Translations under genes and position numbers: made by a program
Notes under the pieces: generated by a model
Databases searched by the model: none
The model's input: only the letters and a program-made list of their open reading frames with translations
What the model was told of the DNA's origin: nothing
Shown here: positions 11,955 through 22,100 of the stretch, piece by piece
Position numbering within the stretch: position 1 is the stretch's first letter
Layout of the letters: each line of letters starts with the position of its first letter
Origin: Helicoverpa zea
Taxonomy: Eukaryota; Arthropoda; Insecta; Lepidoptera; Noctuidae
Direction of reading: 5' to 3'
Length of the DNA: 64,000 nt
Assembly (NCBI RefSeq): GCF_022581195.2
Contig: NC_061459.1
Location: 6,448,001-6,512,000, forward strand

Positions 11955-12943
11955 TTTTAAAAAGCATTGAAACCTCGCTAAACCTAGTATTATGATTTTA
12001 ATAGAAAAATATGTAATAGAAATAAATGTTACCTAGTTTTGTTTTAATAATAAACTATAATGAGTACTCGAGTTGTTTTAGTACTAATAATAAGGTACCC
12101 AAGATGAAGCTTTATCATGAAATCGAGACGAATGATGAGATGAATTTCAACGGAAAGACCTATAGTTAACCATTCTAAATGATAAGTTGTATTAAATGAA
12201 CTTTACTCGGCTGTGACTTGTGCTCGAGTATGTTTTTTATTCGTTACTCATCAAATAAAAAAACAAGTTATGATTCAATACGAACATTGCTTTTTGCGGT
12301 TTTGATCTATCATTAAGGAATTTTACTAGTGTATAAGTAGCTATACATACATGTAGTTAAGACATCCGTTTTCTATTAATAATACGTTTATACAGACGTT
12401 TCTGTAGAAACGTATTATTAATTTTATGTTTTTGCGCTATTTCATTATCATTATCTATTATTTGTGTTATTTATAGGCAAGCGATCACCAGGACCACCTC
12501 CTAATAGAGGACCGCCTGCAAATCGTGGGCCCCCAGCTAACAGAGGCCCACCTGACAACAGAGGACCGCCGGACAACAGGGGCCCGCCTAATAACAGAGG
12601 CCCTCCTAACAACAGAGGTCCTCCCAATAACAGAGGCCCGCCGAATAAAGGACCACAACAAGACGGTGACACATATGACCAAAATTCTTATAACGATGGC
12701 AATGGAGGCAATCGCCCAACGAATGCACCTAACACAAACAACAATGCCATACCAAATAATGATAATAAGGTAGAAGCAGACAAAACACAAACCGATAAAA
12801 ATAAGCAAGACATTGTTGAAGTATTACAAGAATTTTTCGGTGACCGTTATCAGAATACACCGGTGACTGAAAAAGTCACTCAGCGACCGGTTCAGGGCGG
12901 TTACCCGGTGTTCCAAGCTGTGGCTGTTACTCCAGAAGAGTGA
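9796..12943 (+). CDS. Secreted Pro-rich protein, isoform B (exon 1 + exon 3)
   Basis: Exons 9,796-9,877 and 12,477-12,943 give 182 residues in frame. The same exon 1 joins acceptor TTATAG|GCAAGC, making Gly then KRSPGPPP. Exon 3 therefore starts in the same phase as exon 2, again directly before a KRS tripeptide. Seven hexapeptide repeats NRGPPx follow, then an Asn/Asp-rich middle, and the end FQAVAVTPEE matches the VTPED end of exon 2. Both exons encode stop codons, so they are alternative last exons, probably born by exon duplication. A polyadenylation signal AATAAA lies near 13,038. Function unknown. Confidence 0.72.
12375..12422 (+). repeat. Hairpin between the two alternative last exons
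   Basis: ATTAATAATACGTTT (12,375-12,389) pairs perfectly with AAACGTATTATTAAT (12,408-12,422). The intervening bases form a second small stem TACAG/CTGTA. It lies 54 bp upstream of the exon 3 acceptor. It could influence splice choice, but no direct evidence is visible. Confidence 0.7.
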
Positions 12944-13817
12944 TTACATCAAGAACTCCTTACATCATTATCGTCATCAGCACATATTATTGGTACTGGC
13001 CTAGCAGGATTTGTAGATTAAAAGACTTATAACAAAAATAAAAAAAATATATTAGCACTCTATTAAATATTGCTCAAAGTGTGCCATTAACTGTTAAGCC
13101 ACCTTATATTTACAAGTTCACACTTTCACAGTTGACTGCCCTAGAAATGAGAAATATGCACTGATTAGGGTAATAGGCAGCTACTGTTATTTACTTTAAG
13201 TGTGACTCATTAATCATCATCAAAAAACATCGACAAGTTTATAATCTATGCTTATAATTTACTTAGTCGTAGTTATGTAATCATTTAAAATATGAACTAT
13301 GGGGAAAGAAAGGTTGGTTAATGTTTTGCCATACTAGACTGAAGAAGACTAAATCAGTGCTGTGTTCTAGTGTAAAAATATTTAAATGATGTAGGTAAAC
13401 TTTTAAAATTAGGTTCTAAATGATACTGTGAAGCAAATAGGGGATGAATAACAGCCAACACTTCAAAGTTAATTTTAATGTAATAGTTTTACAACAATGT
13501 CACTTTTTGCTCAAATATAAAATAAGTTAAGAAATGCAAATTTTTTTCATTTTACAAGTAACATACAAAGTTAAGCAAAAGAACAGTCTGATACTCAATC
13601 AAACAATAAAAAGCTTTTAAATCTTAACACTGGAAAAATCTAAACATACTTACTCGAAACTATAACTCTAGCAGAACTTGTAATAAGTATAGTTCGCAAT
13701 CAAACCATAACTCCACACAAATTGATTACAATATAATTTTCACATTAATTGGGATCATGCTGTCAGATTTGTATTCGAGAATATTATCACTTAAATGTAA
13801 ACTTTTCAATATTTTCA

Positions 13818-14228
13818 TTAATAGGTGGGTTTGCATCTTCCGTCTGCGGTACGCATGTAGCCAGGGATACACCCTCCCGCAAAGTTTTCCCGGCCATCCT
13901 TACCTTCTGTGGTTGTATTCACGGCACCACTTTGTGGCGTAGTTGTACTGGTGGTAGGAGCTGGAGTCACTTCTGCCTGCTGCCTGGCTACTGTTGCTGC
14001 CAAATCTTCCTTCGATTCTTCCTCGACAAAGTGTATGGACTCATCTGTATTCCCTTGTTGTACGTTGTCATTCGGGTGCAATACGTTATGGACATCTTCT
14101 CTCACTTTCTGTACTGATTGGTGAACAGAATTATGGATGCGACCGAAAAAATTCGACAATGGCCCATCCGCGTTTGTAAATGGCAGTGTTAAAATAACAC
14201 AAAATAAAATAGAAATTGTTAATTTCAT
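13818..14228 (-). CDS. GBP: ENF-family cytokine precursor (growth-blocking / paralytic / plasmatocyte-spreading peptide)
   Basis: A 136-residue preproprotein in one exon. Start [10 protein letters not shown] is preferred over an ATG nine codons upstream because it begins the signal peptide. An amphipathic helical pro-region follows ([13 protein letters not shown]), then a Thr-rich acidic linker. The last 23 residues follow KDGR and begin [14 protein letters not shown], with GRCKPTY at the end. This is the ENF cytokine: two cysteines in C-x2-G-x6-G-x-C-K form the single disulfide of the active peptide. Family members are released by trypsin-like cleavage after Arg; they make plasmatocytes spread, slow larval growth and trigger stress and immune responses. 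Two ENF-like genes lie just upstream on the same strand. Confidence 0.95.
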
Positions 14229-14277
14229 TTTGTGAAATGATCTTGCTCGTGTCACTTCTTGTTAATATTTTCTCTTG

Positions 14278-14309
14278 ACTGAAGTCCCGAGTGTGACTTC
14301 AGTATATAA
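14278..14309 (-). promoter_or_regulatory. Core promoter of the ENF cytokine gene
   Basis: On the minus strand a TTATATAC TATA box (about 14,302-14,309) is followed about 25 bp later by a TCAGT arthropod initiator (14,278-14,282). The implied start site lies about 50 bp upstream of the ATG at 14,228. Confidence 0.65.
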
Positions 14310-14799
14310 GATAACTTATTGACCTTTTAAAAATTATCTTCATTATATTCCGAGAACTGATATAATTCCTATATGTGAATATCTCTTCAAAATAACTTCC
14401 ATAAATATTTGATATTTAAGTATAGGATTATTATTTCTTGAATTTTAATTACTTCCATCTTAAGAGAGTACCACCTGAAAAAAAGAGGATTTTTCTTTAA
14501 GTTACTCAAATTAAAAATAATATGCTAAACGTAATAATTCTACTCAAGAGCTATAAAACAAAAATAACTCCTATTCCTCTTCATACAATTTTCAAAAATA
14601 TAAAATAGGTATAAATTAAATAGGTTATTTATTTTGTTATTGATAAAGTAATTGAAGTCACAGGTCACGTACTCAGTGACCTAACTACCTAAGTGAGTAC
14701 CATGAAAAAAACCAAATGGCTTATGATGACTAATTACTGTTAACTTAGTAACATACTAACTGACTACGATAACGATATCAAAAGAAAAAAATCTTACCT

Positions 14800-15021
14800 C
14801 TAAAGTCTTTGCCTACAATTTCCTAATTTATCACGCCTCTGGCCCAAAGGACATTCCAGTTCTGGTACTCGTATTATTTGTGACTGTTGCGTCACATCTC
14901 CTGCGGGAGTCGTCGTTGCCAATCGAAGTTTTTCATGGAAATTAAAAACTACTTGTGGTTGTGCCCCGGCGCACATGGCCACGATCATCACCATTACAAA
15001 CAACACACACTTCGCGTCCAT
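14800..15021 (-). CDS. ENF-like / stress-responsive peptide precursor (upstream ENF type)
   Basis: A 73-residue secreted precursor in one exon. Start MDAKCVLFVMV (15,021) is preferred over an ATG five codons earlier: it has the better context (ATAAAATGG), and the upstream TATA box would place transcription start almost on the earlier ATG. A signal peptide ends near AGAQPQ. The C-terminus reads VPELECPLGQRRDKLGNCRQ, so its cysteines keep the C-x2-G-x6-G-x-C-R spacing of the neighbouring cytokine but lack the ENF N-terminus. Lepidopteran PP/GBP genes are known to have upstream ENF-like genes (uENF); which named paralogue this is cannot be decided here. A GGTAAG donor-like sequence follows the stop. 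Confidence 0.82.
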   Translation of the reverse strand: MDAKCVLFVMVMIVAMCAGAQPQVVFNFHEKLRLATTTPAGDVTQQSQIIRVPELECPLGQRRDKLGNCRQRL

Positions 15022-15060
15022 TTTATTGTAGTGCATTGAGGATACTACGTCGCAGCTATA

Positions 15061-15079
15061 CTTATATATATTATATAGT
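15061..15079 (-). promoter_or_regulatory. TATA box of the 73-residue ENF-like gene
   Basis: The minus strand reads ATATATATAAGTATAG some 40-55 bp upstream of the ATG at 15,021. It is a strong TATA element suited to an inducible promoter. Confidence 0.55.
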
Positions 15080-15091
15080 TTGTGCGAGTGT

Positions 15092-15394
15092 TTACCATGG
15101 TTGTCTACACACTCCGTTTATGTCCATGACTAATCCCGCTCGACACCTCTCCGTGTTAAGTGGCACATCTATCATTTTGGTTTGAGGATTATCACCACCT
15201 TCATGAGATATTTCTTCTCGCACACTACTTGTTCTTGGTTCTTCCTTAGGTTTCAGAAATGTATTTTCTAAGTCTTTTATCGGATTTCCGAATATTTCCA
15301 AGATAAACTTCCCGGAAAACGATGAGCTGGCGTCACATACTAGGAAGTTAATTACTAAACTAAACACAATTAAACGTGTTGACAGAGAAGTCAT
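15092..15394 (-). CDS. Second ENF-like / stress-responsive peptide precursor
   Basis: A 100-residue single-exon precursor with a signal peptide (MTSLSTRLIVFSLVINFLVC). A hydrophilic pro-region contains FGNPIKDLENTF and charged linkers. The C-terminus is TERCRAGLVMDINGVCRQPW, again C-x2-G-x6-G-x-C-R. Possible processing sites are Arg before Cys or the segment before DVPL, which parallels RVPEL in the neighbouring gene. The three cysteine-pair genes lie head-to-tail on the minus strand within 1.6 kb, so tandem duplication followed by divergence is the simplest origin. Receptor and activity cannot be read from sequence. Confidence 0.8.
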   Translation of the reverse strand: MTSLSTRLIVFSLVINFLVCDASSSFSGKFILEIFGNPIKDLENTFLKPKEEPRTSSVREEISHEGGDNPQTKMIDVPLNTERCRAGLVMDINGVCRQPW

Positions 15395-15844
15395 TTTACA
15401 ATACTAAAACATATCGCTGCCCGCTGTTCGTTTATCAGCCGACAATTACCGGGCGGCTACACAAATACGATAACATTCACCAACATCATGTTAATTTATC
15501 TCCATTGAACTAATTGTTTATTTTATTTAACGTATTTCCGAACACATTCCCTAATTATTAAATCACCATTATGAAAGATTGAAGCACCAAATCAATATAC
15601 TTTTATCTCACAACACTAATTATTGTCTATGAACTTCACAATAATCTACATGTACGTAAGTACCACGCGTATAATCCGACAGCAGCGAGCATGAACTAAT
15701 TCAAATCTTCAAGCCAACAATATGTAGGTCAATTTATTCTAGATTGAAGCTGGGTCCATCTAGTTAAGGCGCATTTAAAATATTGGTCACATTTCAAGAC
15801 AGCAATGGACTCTTTGGCCTCCTGGGTGTTGTGACATTGACTTA

Positions 15845-16282
15845 TTAAAACTCTAAATAAGGGCGTACCTTCATCAGTTCTTCATTTAACTTGTTCTTGT
15901 TGCAATCTGGATGCATTTCACAGTACAAGTTGAGCCACATCACCATTTGTTTAGATTTATCAACACGCTGTACTAAAGAATACGAGTCAAGGTCAAGTAG
16001 TTTCGGTTTTGTTTTAATAATGACGTATTTATTGTAATTTTCACTCTTGTCTAACAAAACTTTATAATCTTCACTATTCTTTGGAACTAGCACAATGTAT
16101 GCTAGTTCAGATTGGCCTTCACTATTCTTCAAATAATCTATGATAGGCCGTTCGTCGGACTCCTTAATTGTATCGACCTCATAAAAGTTTGTCAAATCCT
16201 CTACTGCTTTTTGCAGAACTAAACCGCGACTTGAAAACGCGGAGGAGCACAAAATCACAACAATAAATACTAATTTATCCAT
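15845..16282 (-). CDS. Secreted protein of unknown function, 145 residues
   Basis: Start ATG at 16,282 opens a signal peptide (MDKLVFIVVILCSSAFSS). The mature part is about 125 residues with mixed charge and contains AYIVLVPKNSEDYKVLLDK and, near the end, the only two mature cysteines (LYCEMHPDCNK). It ends KVRPYLEF. A TTTATA element lies at about 16,384-16,390. It is co-oriented with and 450 bp upstream of the ENF cluster. I do not recognise a family, and the position suggests, without proving, a secreted partner or another immune or stress factor. Confidence 0.75.
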   Translation of the reverse strand: MDKLVFIVVILCSSAFSSRGLVLQKAVEDLTNFYEVDTIKESDERPIIDYLKNSEGQSELAYIVLVPKNSEDYKVLLDKSENYNKYVIIKTKPKLLDLDSYSLVQRVDKSKQMVMWLNLYCEMHPDCNKNKLNEELMKVRPYLEF

Positions 16283-17910
16283 CACTAGATATTGTAACGT
16301 CTGTTTGCAACTAGTTTCTGAGAAAGAATATGAAGAGATGCTGAGTTCATAATCAATATTGTTCGCACCGCAACATATTCACCGCTATAAATGGAGCATT
16401 TGACCCTATTACACCAATTGACTTCTATCATTGCGTCTATTGCCAATTGACTAACAAAAATGCATGCCTACAGCATTTATTAGGGAATATTGATAGGTCA
16501 AATGCAAGCCACGAAACCAATTGATAAAATAATATACTTACAAAACATTGCCAAAATACCCCCACGTCAAAAAATGAGTCGATCAAAAAATGAGTGAATC
16601 CTAAAGATAATAATTTACTGAAATAAAACAATATTACTTATCGCTTCGATTCTTCGAAGCTTATCTGCTGAAAAACAACGTTGTTTTTTAACAAGAGACT
16701 AAAATACCTGAACCATTTTTCCTACCTACTTGTAATTTAGCAGATATTAAAGCAAATCTAAATACGTACAATCAGAAATATGATCACAACAGCAGCGGCA
16801 TGCTTGAAAACTACTAACAAAATAAAACAAACAGAAGCACATTATTTGAGTAAGTAATAACTACCTAATTGATGATTACGCTGGTTGGATAAAGGGCTCT
16901 CATAGTTCATCATGCTGAAATCCTCGTTAGCCGCTCCCGCAATACAAATCCGCTTCAGCGATTTCATTCGTTTCGTTTCGGAACAAGATAGACCTATTTT
17001 TTGCTGGGGAACTGACCATTTGAATTAAATTTGAAGCCTTTGGTTCGAATGAAGCTACTTTGTTGTTACCAACAAAGACTGCAGAGTGTTCATTAAGCTT
17101 TAATGAACTCTTTTCTTTGCTGACTGGTAGCGAAATAATGATTTTTGTAAAGACTGTACGCTTATTAACTATTTAACCTCGCTATTCTTTATCCTATTGT
17201 TTCTCGGCCTATTGAATCTGAATTGTTATAAAGGACTGACTGAGTGCAGGTGAGCCTTCTCTTTTCGTTTATAATTCGGGATTACTGTGAAATGACTGAT
17301 CGTGGCCATATTGTAAGCAGATGTAGTTTTATAACGTAGAGTAAGTACGGACTACCTTTTGGTTTTAATCGAAAATGGGGAGTAACCTTTTGCTACAATA
17401 CATGGCCCGGCTTTACTAAAACAAAGGCCGTTTATACACTGGCTTCAATATCAGACACAGCATAAAAAGGATATGTCATGTCCTTTGACGGCATAACTGA
17501 CGCTAGAGAGTGAAAAATGCCACACACCGGCCTCACGTGGGAGGCATTTCATGATTAAAATACCTACCGGTGGCTATGATATTTTAATTAAACACCACTT
17601 ATTTACATTTAAACGAAATAGTACAAGTACAGCAAAATAATTTAATAAAGTAACAATTCAATACGATGTCAATAATTTCGACATGGGACGTTGGAATGAC
17701 AATGATGAGTTCATAAAATAAATACGTTCAAAAATTCATGTTAATGAGTACATTACGAGTAACCACAAGAATGCAGTATCTGTTTAAAATGTATTACTTA
17801 CACTTAATAGGTAATAAACAATAAATTAATTAATCATCCAAATGACACATTAACGACGCACATAGAAATTTTATTTTATTGTTGTATTGAATAGAGCGAA
17901 ATGTAAAAGG
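16283..17910. other. Intergenic DNA, nothing recognised
   Basis: AT-rich DNA between the secreted-protein gene and a hAT-like element. Short frames only, with no family resemblance. Confidence 0.5.
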
Positions 17911-18070
17911 ATTTTGATTAGGGCTGCCATCTCGAATTTCGCCAAACCCGGACAATCATTTAAAAAACCCGGACATTTGGCGTAAATGGCATTTTGAAAC
18001 CCCGCCCGGGCGGCCCCCGGACGAGGACAAATCCGGGGAAACCCGGACGGATGGCAGCCCTAATTTTGAT
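17911..18070. mobile_element. hAT-type MITE, 144 bp, with 8-bp target duplication
   Basis: The element 17,919-18,062 has perfect terminal inverted repeats TAGGGCTGCCATC / GATGGCAGCCCTA. It is flanked by identical 8-bp direct repeats ATTTTGAT (17,911-17,918 and 18,063-18,070). TAGGG ends with an 8-bp duplication are diagnostic of hAT elements. The interior is GC-rich with repeated CCCGGAC motifs and has no transposase. Confidence 0.9.
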
Positions 18071-18417
18071 GGTCTTCGCAGTGCTTGATTTAGATTTTTG
18101 AAGACTCTACTTTTACTTAATAGATAAAGTTTTATCGAACTCCTATTCCCCATAATATGCAGGTGTACAGCAGCTGCGGTAGCTAATTCCTCACACAAAA
18201 AAGACATAGGCAGGTAATGGTATTACGAACAAAACGATTTTCAATGTTCTCAAATAGAAGATGCAAATTGAATCAATATTGGCATTTTAATTGATGCATC
18301 CTGAAATACTTTTATTATGTATTTATAACTAAGTGAGCTAGATTAACAGTTGTTCATAATATGTTAAGAGGGTTCATATAACTTCTGGATGTCATTCAGA
18401 GTCGAATTCCTCACTCA

Positions 18418-18470
18418 CCTCCATCTGCCGAGCCTTTTCCCAACTATGTTGGGGTCGGCTTCCAGGACTC
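18418..18470 (-). repeat. Lepidopteran SINE, 3' tail fragment
   Basis: CCGAGCCTTTTCCCAACTAT and GTTGGGGTCGGCTTCCAG match the 3' part of the SINE at 24,585-24,966. Only about 50 bp remain. Confidence 0.75.
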
Positions 18471-19116
18471 GCGTATCAGGAGAATAAAAACTGTCTAGAT
18501 TTGTCTAGGTCTGTATAGTTCTTTCATGTTACGTTAACAAGAAGCCAGAAAAGTTTCAATTATTTTGAAATCGCGTTTGTTCTATGGCGACTGTAATTGG
18601 AACTATCCAAGCCATTTGACGTAATATCAAACAAGGAATAAGGTGAAAAAAAAAACACTTTGTAACATAACATTTATTAAACATTCCCAAACAATATAAA
18701 CAATAAGTATTTTGTACATAAAAATCACAGATTAATAATTAAGCTTTCAATTTTCATTTTCACTGAGTCATGCTACTAACTTAAACTTAAGCTAAGTTTA
18801 GACTATGACCGAAATAATACCAAAAAAGTCTGTATAATATTCACATTTTTGGTTTTGCTTATGGCTACAGCTTGCCTATTACACTGAACAACATTTGAAC
18901 CCAATGGGTCATTATAAAGATAAAGTTGATGATATACCTGTAGGAAACTATTTTAAAATCATATTTAAAATCCATATCTGTACGGACAAGAGAAAAGAGT
19001 ATGTCACTAGCTGAGTTCTCTGAGTGTATGGTATATGGTAAGTAGGTATATTGTGTCATAGCATAAACCTAGCAGTGCGAACAAGAATCGTTTTCTTGTT
19101 TTTGAGCATCATGCAT

Positions 19117-22100
19117 TTAGTTCTTGGTCCCACCACATCCTCGGGACTTGAAGTGCCTTGATTTCTTGGGCTGGAATAAGTAAGAAAAAATCAGTGACAG
19201 TTTTTATTACTGAAAACCAACGTATGTTTATTACTTCTCTGTTAGTATTAAAACAAATAACAATTTTGACAACGTTTATTTATGTATGTATGTAGGGATA
19301 AATATTTTTGTCAGCCCTTAAAATAAACTGCCTGCAAAATACGTGGAAGATATTCTAAGATAAAGCTTTTTTCACCAACAACCAAGAAAAACTACAGTTC
19401 AGTGGCTACTAACCTCATAGTTACACTCATTGTCGTCCTCCTCAGATGATGATGATGATGACGATGATGAAGAAGATGACGAGGATGAAGATGATGATGA
19501 CGAGGAAGACGAGTCTTTGTGATGATTCTTGTCCTGAAATATAAGTTTTGTTATTAAAATAGGTAGGTACAAAAGATTTTTTCAATTTTATTAGCCTAGT
19601 CAGCTTATGTTTGCAGTAAGGGTGCGTCAAACGGTGCAAGTAGCTGGCGCATGCTATGCGCAGATTACAAGCATTTTAAAAACATGCGGATCTATCGACT
19701 TGCGCGTGCGCCAGCGCAAGATACCCACCTACGGGCTCTGTTGCGTGCGCGCGGGTCACTTGTACATGTTAACTTGCTCCAGCTACATGCACCGTGTAGG
19801 CGCACCCTAACGGCCGACCTAACCGATGAAAGTAAGTAATTCCTTCGGGACGCGGATGAAACCAAGAGGAAAAGACTGTAAGTTACAATTAATTTTTCAA
19901 TTCGATTTAAACTGATCTTTCTTATAGTAATAAAGCAATAATTCAAACTGATTATTTCCACTGTCGGTTTCAGTATTTAACTTGATTGAATTTGTTCAGC
20001 GAATTTACGAACTCAACTTGTGTAAGTGGGCCTTAACGAAATAGATTATTTAAATTATCAACATCGCTGTAATGTTCCACGGAATTTGTAAATTAACAAT
20101 TCTTCCGATAGTCAAATCCATTTTATTGGTTTTCGTGGTTATTAACATTTTTAACATATCGTTCATAATAACTTGTTCTTAAAAACAAGTAGTGTAATTC
20201 ACAATATGCTGTGCTGATTATTTCAGCTTTTATCGATTTTGTAAGCTTTTAAATGAAACATGTAAAATTAACTGTAAACCCATCTGCAGTTTCTACTATT
20301 ACACTGAAAATTGGTTCTTGTACCGTCATAAACATATCTAAGAGCGACTCAATCAAGGGGAGTTCCCTAACCCCTGTTAAGGTGTAAATAAAATAAACCG
20401 CCGGTAAAAGTTAGGGAAACAGTTTCATCATTACTGCTCATTAGAGTCGCAATTGAAACTCGCTTCAAGAAACTTATAGCGGTTACATTCCCCTTGTAAA
20501 ATATTTCATAGTTTCATTGCATTCTTCATACTTAGCTAGATATAAAAAGGGCTTAAAATAAATAAAAAGACTGTGTGTACTGGAAGATTATTAATATCCC
20601 AATACTCAATTTAGTTTATTTGGGTTGTAAGGAAGGTTTTTTAATTATTTTCTGTGGTATGTTCGAGCATCACACAATAATTGATTTTTTTTTACAACAT
20701 AAAGTAATCAGATCCAAATAGTACCAAATAGTCCCAAATAGCCAGTTTCAATGTAATATATGTATATAGTAGGTAATCAGTATTTGTTCGACGCGATCTC
20801 CATAAACTACGTCAATGTAAATGTTTTATTTATTGGGACTTCCCTGCACATTGCACAGTAATACAATATGTCTTCAAGTGTTGAACGTGGAGAAGCCCAG
20901 ACATAAGTGTTACAACTATTATATTTATTGAGTGGAGTGAATAAGTGAGGTATTTTTCTGCGTGTTTTTCCGTGTAATGAAGAAAAGTCAGTAAGTAAGA
21001 AACCCATTTAAACATAATATACCTATGCTGTATAATTATTCCTATACTTAATTACAGTTCTTACGAAAACGAAAGAGCATAGGTAACTTTTTCAGATACT
21101 TACCATGATAAGCGCTAGTTCTCTCTTTTTTTGTGCACCTATGACAAACTTCATATAGGGAAATAACGTAACATAGGACCAGAACATTTTTTTTAGCAGG
21201 CTGTTGTTGTGGGTTTTTTCTTTCTTAGCGTCAACATTTCGTTATATAAATATTTGTAAGTGACCTGATTATTTAACAGTTGACATAACATACCAACCAC
21301 TGGGATTTTTGCACTTACGTTTATTTTGACATACTTACGTTGTCACAGTCGCCGTCCTCTTCAGATGATGATGACGATGACGATGAAGAAGAGGATGAAG
21401 ATGATGATGACGAACTGGAATCGTCATCGCATTTTTTCCTCTGAAAAAATAATCAAGTGAACATATAAAGTAAATAAATAAATAAATATTTTTCCGGGTA
21501 CCTAGGGGCAGTAGTTGTGGAACACAAGAGTCGGGTGAAACCGCGGGAATACGCCTAGTATTAGGTAATAAAGCAACAAATAATGAGTATTAAGTTATAC
21601 CACAAGTTAACTGAATTCTACGGCATGAGTCAACCGTGTGCCCCTGAGTTAGATAAGTTGTAATAACTAAAAAAAGGTAATTCCAAAGTTTCAAGGTTAT
21701 CAGTCTTCTCTGCTTCGTTTCTGTTGCTAACTACAAACAACAATAATCAAAATTGAGTCGCAAAATACTAATAAGCTTGATAACAGACAATTAAAATATA
21801 TTTACACCGAAATATTTATGCAAACATGATATTGAACCAGATGTTTTGTGGGTTACAATAACAACCGCAACAAATACAGATTGTAGGCGTCGCAGTACCC
21901 TTCACCCGTGATCTGGTCTAAATTCCAGCTTAATATTATTGTATTATAGGTAGGAGATACCAAACGCGTAATTTTTCTAGAACTTTTTATACCATGATAA
22001 CTATACCGTCAATTGGTTTTTCGTTACCTAACGTAACGTACGTAATTTATTTTAAAAAATATCGCGAACTTACTAACTACTACTTATCTGTCTTTGAGTA

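Noticed and set aside
12464..12943. Exon 3 as a separate gene starting at a GTG or internal codon
   Set aside because: There is no ATG or signal peptide at its start, while the TTATAG acceptor joins exon 1 in frame, so it is better read as an alternative last exon.
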